Assembly: GCA_023953695.1 (NCBI GenBank) | Contig: JAMLJG010000021.1 | Location: forward strand, 1 to 41,857 | Direction of reading: 5' to 3' | DNA length: 41,857 bases | DNA from: Kiritimatiellia bacterium | GTDB lineage: Bacteria > Verrucomicrobiota > Kiritimatiellia > CAIVKH01 | In this document: piece by piece, positions 9,952-17,688 of the stretch | Layout: every line of letters starts with the position of its first letter | How positions within the stretch are numbered: the stretch's first letter is position 1 | Translations under genes and position numbers: made by a program | Notes under the pieces: model-generated | What the model was told of the DNA's origin: nothing | Seen by the model: only the letters and a program-made list of their open reading frames with translations | Databases searched by the model: none

Positions 9952-10836
9952 ATGAATGTACTTCTGTTGGGTTCCTCCGGATTTGTCGGACGCGAGATTC
10001 GGCGCGCCTTCGAAGGCGATCACCGCGTCACCTCGGTCAGTCGGCGCGGGAGCGCGGACTCGCGGGCTGTGGACATTCGCGATTCGTCCGCGCTCCGCGC
10101 ACTCGTGGCGGAAACGGTTCCCGATGCCGTGCTTCTCGTCGCCGCCTATCGCGAGCCCGATTTCTGCGAGGAGCACCCGGAGGAAGCGCACCGCCTCAAC
10201 GTCGAACCCGCCCGCGCGCTCGCCCGCCATCTCCCCGCCGAAACGCGCCTGCTCTATGTCAGCACCGACTACGTCTTTGATGGAGAAAATCCGCCCTATC
10301 GAGAGACCGATTCCACGTCGCCCATCAGCGTATATGGTCAGACCAAGCGCGATGCCGAGGTGGCGCTCCAGGGCCGGGCGAATACGACGATTTTGCGGAT
10401 TCCTTTGCAAATCGGCGGCGGCGCCAGTCTCGCCGACTGCGGCTTCATCGGACACATGGTCGCCGCCCTGCAATCGCCGCAGCCGCAGCAACTCGACGAC
10501 GTCCTGCTGCGCTTTCCGACCTGGACACGCGACGTCGCGGGCGCCGCACGCTTCCTCGTGGAGCGGGGACTCGACGGCATATTCCACTACAGCACGCCGA
10601 CCGGCGCCACACGCTATGCGCTGACACTCGAAGTCGCGCGCCTCCTCGGCCTGCCGCACGAACACCTCGCGCCCTCGCGAGAAATCATCGCCCGCAAGGC
10701 CCGCCGCCCCTTCAACAGCCAACTGGACGACGCAAAAATCCGCGCCGCCGGCTACGCCCGCCACACTCCCTTCCAAGCCGTCGTGCGCACCGTGCTCGCC
10801 GAGCTTCCGCAAGACCCCCTGCGCAATTTGGCATGA
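9952..10836 (+). CDS. RmlD-like NAD(P)-dependent sugar-nucleotide reductase
   Basis: An extended short-chain dehydrogenase/reductase of 294 residues, closest in pattern to dTDP-4-dehydrorhamnose reductase. It has an N-terminal Rossmann glycine motif GSSGFVG (7-13), then LLVAAYREPDFCEEHPEEAHRLNV with the family's bound-cofactor region. LLYVSTDYVFDG (101-111) and the catalytic Y128-G-Q-T-K132 follow. The catalytic Thr/Ser-Tyr-Lys arrangement is complete. No other dTDP-rhamnose genes are nearby, so the true substrate is uncertain; fused or stand-alone RmlD-like proteins also act in methionine adenosyltransferase complexes and other deoxysugar pathways. It follows the ABC importer by 5 bp and probably shares its transcript, although no functional link is obvious. 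Confidence 0.75.
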   Translation: MNVLLLGSSGFVGREIRRAFEGDHRVTSVSRRGSADSRAVDIRDSSALRALVAETVPDAVLLVAAYREPDFCEEHPEEAHRLNVEPARALARHLPAETRLLYVSTDYVFDGENPPYRETDSTSPISVYGQTKRDAEVALQGRANTTILRIPLQIGGGASLADCGFIGHMVAALQSPQPQQLDDVLLRFPTWTRDVAGAARFLVERGLDGIFHYSTPTGATRYALTLEVARLLGLPHEHLAPSREIIARKARRPFNSQLDDAKIRAAGYARHTPFQAVVRTVLAELPQDPLRNLA

Positions 10837-10882
10837 CCGAAGCGATCCGTCCGTGTATGGTCTCGACGAGGACGTGCACGCA

Positions 10883-12646
10883 ATGCTGACCCACTTCCAA
10901 CGATTGGAAAAACCTCGTCGCGGGACTTCCAAGGGTTGGAAATGCTCGCTTTTTGCCCTTCTTTTCGCTGTTTCCGCGCATGGCGCGAGCCCGTGGCGCG
11001 AATCGCTCGCCTTCACGATCACCACAAACATCGCGAGTGATCGCAGCGTGTACGTGGTGGGGAACCACCCCGATCTCGGGAATTGGAGTCCGACGGCTGC
11101 GGTGATGCTGGCCTATGCGGGAAGCAATGTGTGGCGGGGTCATGTCGCCGTGCAGGCGGGGTCGGCGATTGAGTATCGCTACATTTCGCGGTTGGACGCG
11201 TCGAACCAGTTTTGCGTGGTGTCGAACGTCGAGTGGTTGGGTGCGGGAAATCTGACCACCTCCACGCCAGCCCAGATTCAAGCGCCCTACACGGGCAAGA
11301 CGATGTTCTATCTCTCCTCGTGGACGAGCGCCACTGTGCGGTATTGGGCGAACGAGACGACGTTGGTCGAATCGGTGATGTCGCCAGTGGGCGAGGGGCG
11401 GGTGTCGGGCGAGTATCTCTATCGCGCCGCCGGATTTGGCGTCGAGGGCGAGCCGGTTCAGTTCGATTGCTATGGCTTTCTGAGCGGGACGCAATATTGG
11501 GACAAAGCGCCCTTCGGCGGGTTTGGATCGAACGACTATTTCACCTCGCTCGACGTGTTCTATTTGCAGGACGGCGACATCTTTAACTACGAGCCGCCGC
11601 CCGCGCCCGGCGGTTCCGTCGTGGTCACGCAGGTGGTCGCATCGTCCTTCTCCAACATCCCCGCCCGCGCATCGCGCATCTATTTGCCGCGCGGGTATTC
11701 GGACAATGCGTGGAAGCGATATCCCGTGCTCTACACACACGATGGCCAGTACTTCGCGGGCCCATGGGGAGCGTGGCCAACGCTGAATCGAGAAGTGGGG
11801 CAGGGGCGGGTGCGCGAGGCGATCGTCGTGGCCGTCGAAACTCTCGCCGCCTCGAATCGGTGCCAGGAATACGTCCCGCCGGAGGATGAGATTGATTTGG
11901 TCTCCTATTGCGGGACGCCGAACGTGCAGGGCATTGGCGATCAATACGCGGACTATCTGATCCACGATGTGAAGGCCTTTGTGGATGCGAACTACCGCAC
12001 GCTGGCGGACCCGGCGAATACCGGCGTGATCGGCTCCTCCCTTGGAGGGCTGATTTCGTGTTGGATGGCGATGAAGACCAACGCATTCGGCCTTGCCGGG
12101 GTGATGTCCGCCGCATTTTGGACAGCGCCGAATTTCATGGATTGGATAGACACGAATGATTCCCACTGCGCAACTCGGCTCTACTTCGACTTCGGCACCA
12201 ACGAAGATGCGTCAATTTGGGACTATCTGTGGCTGCTCCGCTACTATCTGCTCGAAGACGGCTATGCCGAGAACGGCGATTTGCTCACGCGCGTCGGCTG
12301 CGGCCACGCTCACACCGAAGGCGCTTGGGCCGCGCGCCTCCCCGGCGCCTTGCGCTATTTGCTGGGCATCCGAGACGAGCCGAACCTTCTCGCCCAGCGC
12401 GAATATCCGCCGACCCTTTCGTGGGAGCCGGATGGGAGCGCGCCGACCTCGCTCGTTCACTACACGCTTTCGGGGTTCCGCTATCGTTTGGAAACCGCCA
12501 GCAACCTCCTCGATGGCGTGTGGAGCGTTGCCGCAACCTCAACCGCCGAGGCGCTGCCCTGGTCACAGCGCGTCTGGCCTCTCACCAATGGAATTCCCGC
12601 TGCGCCCACTGTCTTCCTGCGCGTCAGCGCCGATGGCATCCCGTGA
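10883..12646 (+). CDS. Secreted esterase-family hydrolase with N-terminal CBM20-like domain
   Basis: A secreted protein of 587 residues from the ATG at 10883; a GTG at 10853 is an alternative. The signal peptide is KCSLFALLFAVSAHGA. Next comes a starch-binding-like beta-sandwich (about 40-110: VYVVGNHPDLGNWSPTAAVML, WRGHVAV, EYRYI), the signature of CBM20. A putative-esterase (esterase D/Fes-like) domain follows from about 265: RIYLPRGYSDNAWKRYPVLYTHDGQ, AIVVAVE, and the nucleophile elbow G-S-S386-L-G-G. A candidate acid lies in FDFGTNED and a candidate His in GCGHAHTEGAW. The tail RYRLETASNLLDGVWS resembles short C-terminal modules of verrucomicrobial secreted proteins. Residues about 5-20 are encoded by the paired-palindrome repeat (10895-10941), which supplies the basic n-region of the signal peptide. 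A role in degrading an acylated glucan outside the cell is inferred. Confidence 0.75.
   Translation: MLTHFQRLEKPRRGTSKGWKCSLFALLFAVSAHGASPWRESLAFTITTNIASDRSVYVVGNHPDLGNWSPTAAVMLAYAGSNVWRGHVAVQAGSAIEYRYISRLDASNQFCVVSNVEWLGAGNLTTSTPAQIQAPYTGKTMFYLSSWTSATVRYWANETTLVESVMSPVGEGRVSGEYLYRAAGFGVEGEPVQFDCYGFLSGTQYWDKAPFGGFGSNDYFTSLDVFYLQDGDIFNYEPPPAPGGSVVVTQVVASSFSNIPARASRIYLPRGYSDNAWKRYPVLYTHDGQYFAGPWGAWPTLNREVGQGRVREAIVVAVETLAASNRCQEYVPPEDEIDLVSYCGTPNVQGIGDQYADYLIHDVKAFVDANYRTLADPANTGVIGSSLGGLISCWMAMKTNAFGLAGVMSAAFWTAPNFMDWIDTNDSHCATRLYFDFGTNEDASIWDYLWLLRYYLLEDGYAENGDLLTRVGCGHAHTEGAWAARLPGALRYLLGIRDEPNLLAQREYPPTLSWEPDGSAPTSLVHYTLSGFRYRLETASNLLDGVWSVAATSTAEALPWSQRVWPLTNGIPAAPTVFLRVSADGIP
10895..10941 (+). 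repeat. Paired-palindrome element, copy 1
   Basis: TTCCAA-CGA-TTGGAA (10895-10909) and TTCCAA-GGG-TTGGAA (10927-10941), start to start 32 bp, with a 17-bp spacer. The element is translated in the secreted esterase gene as FQRLEKPRRGTSKGWK. It has the same architecture as copies at 21216 and 37076. Confidence 0.9.
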
Positions 12647-12725
12647 GGACATCCTGACCGCGCTCCGCCTTGAAATTGACGACGCGCTGCATACACTCCT
12701 TCGCTTTTCAGGAGCGGGTCGCTGA
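12633..12725 (+). CDS. Possible 30-residue coupled small ORF
   Basis: An ATG inside the end of the esterase gene opens a 30-codon frame (MASREDILTALRLEIDDALHTLLRFSGAGR). Its TGA overlaps the ATG of the following DnaJ-domain gene (TGATG), the arrangement of translational coupling. The peptide is amphipathic-looking but matches nothing I recognise. It could simply be a leader that brings ribosomes to the next start. Confidence 0.25.
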   Translation: MASREDILTALRLEIDDALHTLLRFSGAGR

Positions 12726-13492
12726 TGTTGCGCATACTGTTTTATATTTGGCTATCGTGGTTCATCTTTTCGCGCCTTTCGAGAGCCGTATCCAGCTCGT
12801 CCTCTCAAACGACACCCCCGCCGCGCCCGCCACGCCCACCCAATCCGATGGGCCGCGATCCCCAAACGGCGGGAGACAGCCTGCCGAACGGATTTGCCGA
12901 CCTCGTCGCCATGCTGGCAAAGCAGGCCAAGTGCGATGGCGCCGTCACGCAGGGCGAAATCGGGAACGTTGACGCCTTCTTCACCCACACGCTGAACCTA
13001 TCGGCCGCGGCCCGCGCGGAAGCGATTCAGATTTTCCAGCGCGCCAAAGACTCCCACATCAGTTTTGAGTTCCACGCCCGCCGCTACCACGCGATCCACG
13101 CCATGAATCGCCCGATGCTCGCCGCCGTGCTGCAACTGCTCGTGATCCTCTCCCTGGCCGATGGCGAGATGAGCGCCGAAGAGGAAATGCTCATCAACCA
13201 GGCCCAGGCCATTTTTGGCGTGCAGAGCGAGGAATATGCCCAATACCGCGCGCGCCAACGCCAGCGCACCCGAACCGCTGGCGAAAAAGGCGAGAAATAC
13301 TACGCCAAAGTCCTCGGCCTGCGCGGCGAGATGACACGCGACGAAGTGAAGAAGGCCTATCGCAAACTCGTTCGCGAATATCACCCCGACCGAGTCGCGC
13401 ACCTCGGCGAGAGCGTTCGGAAGACCGCAGAAGAAGAGATGAAGAAGATCAACGAGGCCTACGACTTCTTCCAGCGCAAATACGCGCTCTAA
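12725..13492 (+). CDS. TerB/DnaJ-domain co-chaperone, DjlA-like
   Basis: A 255-residue protein with the order of DjlA. A single N-terminal membrane helix (about 2-16) is followed by a Ser/Pro-rich linker (about 23-42). A TerB-like all-helical domain occupies about 54-165, carrying the two acidic repeats KCDGAVTQGEI (about 69-79) and LADGEMSAEEE (about 144-154). A C-terminal J domain (about 191-255) contains YYAKVLGLRGEMTRDEVKKAYRKLVREY and the H220-P-D222 motif that stimulates Hsp70 ATPase activity. DjlA recruits DnaK to the inner membrane in Escherichia coli envelope stress responses; the same role here is an inference from architecture. The start overlaps the stop of the 30-codon frame upstream. 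No dnaK lies in the window. Confidence 0.85.
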   Translation: MLRILFYIWLSWFIFSRLSRAVSSSSSQTTPPPRPPRPPNPMGRDPQTAGDSLPNGFADLVAMLAKQAKCDGAVTQGEIGNVDAFFTHTLNLSAAARAEAIQIFQRAKDSHISFEFHARRYHAIHAMNRPMLAAVLQLLVILSLADGEMSAEEEMLINQAQAIFGVQSEEYAQYRARQRQRTRTAGEKGEKYYAKVLGLRGEMTRDEVKKAYRKLVREYHPDRVAHLGESVRKTAEEEMKKINEAYDFFQRKYAL

Positions 13493-13811
13493 ATCGGGCG
13501 CGCCAACTCGCCGATTTCCCGCGCCCGTCATTCACTGAAAGGGAATGGGTCGCGCCGACTGGGCGGAAAAACAGCAACTATTTTGTTCCCGCGCCATTGG
13601 TGCAACCCGTTCATAGTCAGCGGAATGGCGCATTAGCGATGTCCGGGAGACCAAAAGGGATGAATCCAAGGGTTGACTTAAACGATTTAGTCAATACCTT
13701 CGTCTGACTGTTGAGAGATTTCTTGGTTGCTCGCGGAGGTCGCGAGCGGAGCTCAACGAGCGGTCGCGGGGCGGCCGTCATGAAGATCTAAGGCAGCAGG
13801 GAGACGCCTTC
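13493..13811. other. Intergenic stretch: hairpins, palindrome and promoter, no gene
   Basis: Right after the DnaJ-domain gene two mutually exclusive stems can form. These are AAATCGG/CCGATTT (13491-13497/13511-13517) and CGGGCGCG/CGCGCCCG (13495-13502/13520-13527). They may terminate the upstream operon, though no U tract follows. The middle, about 13530-13670, shows nothing I can name. The promoter-like palindrome at 13673-13700 follows, and then a GC-rich leader to the lytic transglycosylase start. Confidence 0.5.
13673..13700 (+). promoter_or_regulatory. Putative promoter overlapped by a 22-bp palindrome
   Basis: TTGACT (13673-13678) and TACCTT (13695-13700) are spaced by 16 bp. The stretch 13673-13694 is a dyad: 9 of 11 base pairs match, with outer arms TTGACT/AGTCAA. 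It contains CTTAAACGATTTAG (13677-13690), which also occurs with one change before the giant surface protein. A dimeric repressor sitting here would cover the -35 box. It is about 117 bp upstream of the lytic transglycosylase start. Confidence 0.4.
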
Positions 13812-14477
13812 ATGAAGCAGGGTAGATATATCAAGATTGCCGCGAGCGTTGCATCGGTTGCGATGGGTGCTTTGCTTCTCGGCTACGTGGAGTCGTCTTC
13901 GGCGCAGCAAGTGAGCGCGCCCGCGAATGAAATCGCGACTTTCCGCGTGGCGGCTCTGCCCGCTGTGCAACCGCAAGTGGTGGCCGAAGCGGCGCCTAAC
14001 CTCGACCAGCGCTTGATCGCCAAGCTGCTTGTCGAATCCATTGTCCAGATCGAATCCGCGAACAACCCGCGCATGGTGGGTTCCAAGGGTGAGCGCGGCC
14101 TGATGCAGATCAAGGCGGAAACCTGGAGCGAAGTGACGCGCCGCCATTTTGGCGAGCGGATCGCCTTCTCTCGCGCCTTTGAAGGACAGCTCAACCGAAC
14201 CGTGGGCAACGCCTATCTCTCCGATCTTCAGCTCTTTCTGGCCAAACACCGCAATCTTTGGAAAGCCGACGAGCGCTCGCTTCTGTTGGCTTGCTACAAC
14301 GCGGGGCCGGAGCGTGTGCGCCAATGCGGATTTGATATTCGACGTTTGCCCGCCTCAACCCGCGACTATATCGCCCGCGGCTCGGCCCTTCACGACGCCT
14401 TTCTTGCGGAGAACAACATCTCTGCGCAGCAAGTTCGCGTGGCGATGGATGCCAGCCGTCGCGCTGGCGGTGTGTAG
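13812..14477 (+). CDS. Secreted lytic transglycosylase (SLT domain)
   Basis: Cleaves peptidoglycan between MurNAc and GlcNAc, leaving 1,6-anhydroMurNAc, in the periplasm. The 221 residues begin with a signal peptide (about 1-31, MGALLLGYVESSSAQ). The SLT fold starts near 64. It has the catalytic E81 in IVQIESANNP, GERGLMQI (93-100) and CYNAGP (161-166), the three standard family motifs. The domain ends with DYIARG, after which about 30 residues have no assigned role. A GGAG lies 8 nt before the ATG. It stands alone, with its own promoter-like palindrome upstream and a likely separate promoter for the next gene. A role in wall remodelling rather than phage entry is inferred from the chromosomal housekeeping surroundings. 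Confidence 0.9.
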   Translation: MKQGRYIKIAASVASVAMGALLLGYVESSSAQQVSAPANEIATFRVAALPAVQPQVVAEAAPNLDQRLIAKLLVESIVQIESANNPRMVGSKGERGLMQIKAETWSEVTRRHFGERIAFSRAFEGQLNRTVGNAYLSDLQLFLAKHRNLWKADERSLLLACYNAGPERVRQCGFDIRRLPASTRDYIARGSALHDAFLAENNISAQQVRVAMDASRRAGGV

Positions 14478-14484
14478 TCCGCGG

Positions 14485-14513
14485 TTGTCAACACAGTCTG
14501 TGCGTGTTTTAGT
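14485..14513 (+). promoter_or_regulatory. Putative promoter of the membrane protein gene
   Basis: TTGTCA (14485-14490) is followed after 17 bp by TTTAGT (14508-14513), 25 bp before the ATG. Hexamer matches are 5/6 and 4/6. The region also contains a CACAG-T-CTGTG dyad that could contribute to termination of the preceding gene. Confidence 0.35.
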
Positions 14514-14538
14514 AGGGGCGATTTAGGAGATTCTGCCC

Positions 14539-15144
14539 ATGCAACCCAATGTTGATATCGCCGAAGCACTGCGCCGCGGATTTGACCTCTATAAAGAGAA
14601 TATCACAACGCTGCTTATCGTGACGCTGCTTGTGCTTGTGATTTCCGTGGTCACGGTCGGGATTCTAGCGGGACCGATGGCTGCTGGCTTGATTCTCGTA
14701 GTGCTGCGACTGGCGGATAAAACCGAGCCAAAACCGGAGGTCGGCGACCTCTTCAAGGGGTTCGATTTCTTCCTTCCTTCGCTCGTCTTTGTGATCCTGA
14801 TGGCCGTGGTGCAACTTGTGGGCCGCTTTATCCTGGCTTGGATTCCCTTTATTGGCGTCCTCTTAGGAACGCTATTTTCGGTGGCGCTCAGCACATTTGT
14901 GATGTTTGCGCTTTTTTATGTGGTGGACCGCAAGTCGGAGGTGGTTGCGGCGATCCAGCAGAGCATTGATTTGGTCAAAAAGAACTTCTGGATTTTCCTC
15001 GGCCTCAACATCGTCGTTGGCTTGGTGGCCTCGCTCGGCCTTATCGCCTGCGGAATTGGCGTCGTTGTGACGGCGCCGATCTATTGGACGACGATTGCAC
15101 ACGTCTATCGCAATCTGCACCCTGCAGGTCAGCCGTCGGCCTGA
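14539..15144 (+). CDS. Multi-pass integral membrane protein, function unknown
   Basis: A 201-residue protein with five or six hydrophobic helices: about 22-44 (TTLLIVTLLVLVISVVTVGILAG), 45-58, 78-96 (SLVFVILMAVVQLVGRFIL), 97-127 and 150-183. A cytoplasmic start DIAEALRRGFDLYKEN precedes them. Small, Gly/Ala/Val-rich helices with VAAIQQSIDLVKKNFW between the last two recall the DUF975 and glycerophosphodiester-phosphodiesterase membrane-domain families. These have repeated 'A-x-x-x-x-x-L-x-K-N-x-W-x-F' units (compare GFDLYKENITTLL with SIDLVKKNFWIFL). That internal repeat is visible here; the biochemical role is not. A GGAG lies 9 nt before the ATG. The gene converges with purF, 20 bp apart. 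Confidence 0.7.
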   Translation: MQPNVDIAEALRRGFDLYKENITTLLIVTLLVLVISVVTVGILAGPMAAGLILVVLRLADKTEPKPEVGDLFKGFDFFLPSLVFVILMAVVQLVGRFILAWIPFIGVLLGTLFSVALSTFVMFALFYVVDRKSEVVAAIQQSIDLVKKNFWIFLGLNIVVGLVASLGLIACGIGVVVTAPIYWTTIAHVYRNLHPAGQPSA

Positions 15145-15164
15145 GCGCCGCGGTAGGCGCGCGC

Positions 15165-16580
15165 TCAATTCTGCAATTCGAGTGCCATCTTGAGATGAGC
15201 GCCCTCGACGGGCACGGGATAGGCGCCCGTGAAACAGCCGATGCAGAAGTCTTTCGGATTATCCACGCACGAGAGCATGCCTTCCAAACTCACATAGCCC
15301 AGTGAATCCGCGCCGATGAATTGGCAAATTTGCTCCACACTGCGCTCGGCCGCGACCAGTTCATCGCGCGAGGGGAAATCAATGCCGAAATAACACGGGT
15401 GCCGCGTCGGCGGGCAGGAGATTCGCACGTGCACTTCGCGAGCGCCCGCCTCGCGCAACGCCGCAATGCGGCGTCGCGAAGTCGTTCCGCGGATGAGCGA
15501 ATCGTCCACAATCACCACCCGTTTGCCGCGCACCACGCCCGGCACCACCGCGAGCTTGAGGTCCACACTGCTCGATCGCTGTGCGGCGGTCGGCATGATG
15601 AACGTGCGGCCGACGTAGTGGTTTCGGATGAATCCATAATCCATGGGCAGCTTGCTCTCGTGAGCGAAGCCGAGCGCGGCGGCCATACCGCTGTCCGGGA
15701 CGGGGACCACAATATCGGCCTCCACCGGGTGTTCAGTCGCGAGTCGTTTGCCGAGCCGCATTCGAACATCGTGGACACTTTGTCCGAAGAGCGTGCTGTC
15801 CGGCCGCGCAAAATAGACGTGCTCGAAGATGCACTGACCCAGTGCGCCGCCCACGGGTTCGCAGAAGAAGTTGCTGTGAATGCCGCGGCTGTCCACGGTG
15901 ACCAATTCGCCCGGCTTCACGTCGCGCACGAACTCGGCTCCGACCTGATCCAGGGCGCACGTCTCGCTGGCGAACACGTAGCCGCTTCCCAGCTTGCCGA
16001 TGGAGAGGGGGCGGAACCCGTATGGATCGCGGGCGGCCATGAGCGAATCCTTCGTCATCAAAAGGAAGGAAAAAGCGCCCTGCAGCTCGCCCAGCGCACG
16101 CTCGACGCGGCGAGGCCGCGAGCGGTATTGCGGGTCGGCGATGAGGTGAAGCAGGATTTCGCTGTCCGTGCTCGTCTGAAAAATGGCGCCCGCTTCCTGA
16201 TAGCCTCGGCGCAGTCGCTTGGCATTGATCAGATTGCCGTTGTGTGCGATGGCCCAAATGCCATCCACACACTCAACCACCAGCGGCTGCACATTTTGCG
16301 GACGCGGCGCGCCGGTCGTGGAATAGCGCACGTGGCCAATGCCCAGATGCCCTTGCAGGTCGGATATCGGTTGCGTCGGCTTGGTGAAAACCTCGTTCAC
16401 AAGGCCCATCGCCTTGATGGAACGGACCTTCTCTCCATCGCTTACCGCCATCCCTGCGCCTTCCTGTCCGCGATGTTGCAGGGCGAACAGGCCCGTAAAA
16501 ATGGCCTTGGAGGCGTCCGGCACGCCGAACACACCAAAAAGACCGCAATAATGCCTCGGTTTTTCAGCCGAATTGCTCAT
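15165..16580 (-). CDS. purF: Amidophosphoribosyltransferase, Fe-S cluster type
   Basis: First committed step of purine synthesis: PRPP + glutamine to 5-phosphoribosylamine. The 471-residue protein has an N-terminal Ntn glutaminase domain. C12 (YCGLFGV) is the nucleophile, preceded by an 11-residue propeptide as in the Bacillus subtilis enzyme. HVRYSTTG, HNGNL and RDPYGFRPL follow. The C-terminal phosphoribosyltransferase domain carries the PRPP loop VVIVDDSLIRGTT (about 355-367). Candidate [4Fe-4S] ligands match the Bacillus arrangement: C250 (QCIFEHVYFARPDS), C396 (HPCYFGID), C446 and C449 (FCIGCFTG). The enzyme should therefore be the propeptide-processed, oxygen-sensitive Fe-S type rather than the Escherichia coli type. 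A GGAG lies 7 nt before the ATG. It is flanked by unrelated genes and not in a purine operon. Confidence 0.96.
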   Translation of the reverse strand: MSNSAEKPRHYCGLFGVFGVPDASKAIFTGLFALQHRGQEGAGMAVSDGEKVRSIKAMGLVNEVFTKPTQPISDLQGHLGIGHVRYSTTGAPRPQNVQPLVVECVDGIWAIAHNGNLINAKRLRRGYQEAGAIFQTSTDSEILLHLIADPQYRSRPRRVERALGELQGAFSFLLMTKDSLMAARDPYGFRPLSIGKLGSGYVFASETCALDQVGAEFVRDVKPGELVTVDSRGIHSNFFCEPVGGALGQCIFEHVYFARPDSTLFGQSVHDVRMRLGKRLATEHPVEADIVVPVPDSGMAAALGFAHESKLPMDYGFIRNHYVGRTFIMPTAAQRSSSVDLKLAVVPGVVRGKRVVIVDDSLIRGTTSRRRIAALREAGAREVHVRISCPPTRHPCYFGIDFPSRDELVAAERSVEQICQFIGADSLGYVSLEGMLSCVDNPKDFCIGCFTGAYPVPVEGAHLKMALELQN

Positions 16581-16684
16581 TAAAACACTCCATCCGTAAA
16601 GCGTTGCACCCGCAAGGGGTCTCAGAGGCTGATTAGGAACGGAAAGCCGCCGGTGTCGAGAAGAAAGCGACTCTCTCCAGGGAG

Positions 16685-16719
16685 AAAAAAGAGGCCCCGC
16701 AGGATTCCTGCGGGGCCTC
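16685..16719 (-). terminator. Rho-independent terminator of the barrel protein gene
   Basis: A 13-bp GC-rich stem, GAGGCCCCGCAGG with its complement around a 3-nt loop, is followed on the minus strand by six U residues (plus-strand A6 at 16685-16690). It lies 20 bp after the stop codon. Confidence 0.92.
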
Positions 16720-16738
16720 CACTCGACAGGTGCCGGAA

Positions 16739-17557
16739 TTAGAACGCGTAGCTGAGCTGGATACTGCCCACGACGTAGTCCGTTTCGCCGAAATACAGGC
16801 TGCTATCCGCCTTGACCGCGTCCTTCGCATCGTCCAAGAGGAAGGAATAGCTGACGGCCGGGGTGATGGTGAGGCTGCTGCAGATGGCAATGGGGAGGCT
16901 TGCGCTCACGCTGCCATCGGTCAGACCCTTCGTGCCTTCGACGAAGTAGAAGCTGCCCCAATCGTCGGACGCTGCGCCGAGGCTTGCCGCCAAATCGAGC
17001 GACACCGTTTCCGCCAGCGAGATGCTGTGGCTGATGCCGAGGCTGCCATAGAACCCATCCGCTTCCTTGAAGTCATAGTAGAGGTTCAGCGTCGGCGCCA
17101 AGAGCACATCGTTCAATGCGTAGGTGATGAAGGCCTCGCGCGTGTCGTTGACCAGCGAGAGGTTGCCGAGGGACGTCTCCGTGGTGACGTTCGGGAAATC
17201 GTAGTTCACGATTCCGAGCTGAACATCGGCGCCGGTGATCGGACAAGCCAGATCATAGGCAACCGTGATGTCGTGCTCAGAGAACTCGCCGTCGTGGCCT
17301 GTGGCCTCGTCGGTCAAGTTGAGGTTTCCCCACCAACTGATGGAAAAGCCGTTCTTGCTGATGGTGAATTGCGGCTGCAGCACTGCATCCTCGCCGATGA
17401 GCTGCCCGCGCCACACGTATGCCGACAAGACTTGGACATCCAGTGACGCCTCAGCGGAAGATGAACCTTCCGCCTCATCCGCAACCGCGCCGATCGGCAT
17501 CGCGAGCACCGCGCCCGCAACACACCCAAACCCGAGCGTTTTGAGTATTCGTTTCAT
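16739..17557 (-). CDS. Outer-membrane beta-barrel protein, porin-like
   Basis: A 272-residue protein with a signal peptide (about 1-26, ending GAVADE) and then alternating amphipathic strands to a terminal aromatic residue (SIQLSYAF). This is the C-terminal signature recognised by the BAM machinery. The start of the mature part, LDVQVLSAYVWRGQLIGEDAVLQPQFTI, resembles the TorF/MltA-interacting type of putative porin. In those, 'S-x-Y-x-W-R-G' and 'QP' motifs open the barrel. Strands such as FSISWWGNLNL, TLNLYYDF, GSLGISHSI and LTITPAVSYSF are evident. The AAGGAG site lies 10 nt before the ATG. It is a single-gene transcript with its own promoter and terminator. Transport specificity cannot be inferred. 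Confidence 0.75.
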   Translation of the reverse strand: MKRILKTLGFGCVAGAVLAMPIGAVADEAEGSSSAEASLDVQVLSAYVWRGQLIGEDAVLQPQFTISKNGFSISWWGNLNLTDEATGHDGEFSEHDITVAYDLACPITGADVQLGIVNYDFPNVTTETSLGNLSLVNDTREAFITYALNDVLLAPTLNLYYDFKEADGFYGSLGISHSISLAETVSLDLAASLGAASDDWGSFYFVEGTKGLTDGSVSASLPIAICSSLTITPAVSYSFLLDDAKDAVKADSSLYFGETDYVVGSIQLSYAF

Positions 17558-17613
17558 GTTTTCTTTTCTCCTTATTGTGATAGCCCCTTCTGGAGCCGCT
17601 CCTCATGGGCATA

Positions 17614-17643
17614 ATATTAAGGAAGTGCTGGCGATGGCTGCAA
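17614..17643 (-). promoter_or_regulatory. Putative promoter of the barrel protein gene
   Basis: On the minus strand TTGCAG (17643-17638) and TAATAT (17619-17614) are 18 bp apart. The overlapping TATTAT is a better hexamer but too far. This leaves a leader of about 50 nt containing a GGAGC/GCTCC dyad. An upstream 15-mer (17674-17688) lies about 30 bp beyond the -35. Confidence 0.4.
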
Positions 17644-17673
17644 GCAAACCTATCGGAAAAATCGCACTATTAT

Positions 17674-17688
17674 TGCGACAAATATGTG
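17674..17688 (+). promoter_or_regulatory. Shared 15-mer TGCGACAAATATGTG
   Basis: Matches 14 of 15 bases of the word at 18689-18703, which lies before the exonuclease gene. It sits upstream of the barrel-gene promoter in an activator-like position. Possible common operator; evidence is only recurrence within the window. Confidence 0.3.

Noticed and set aside
10712..12166. 484-codon minus-strand open frame
   Set aside because: Antisense to the RmlD-like and esterase genes, which carry clear motifs; it has no recognisable domain.
15321..16583. 420-codon plus-strand open frame
   Set aside because: Antisense to purF over its whole length.
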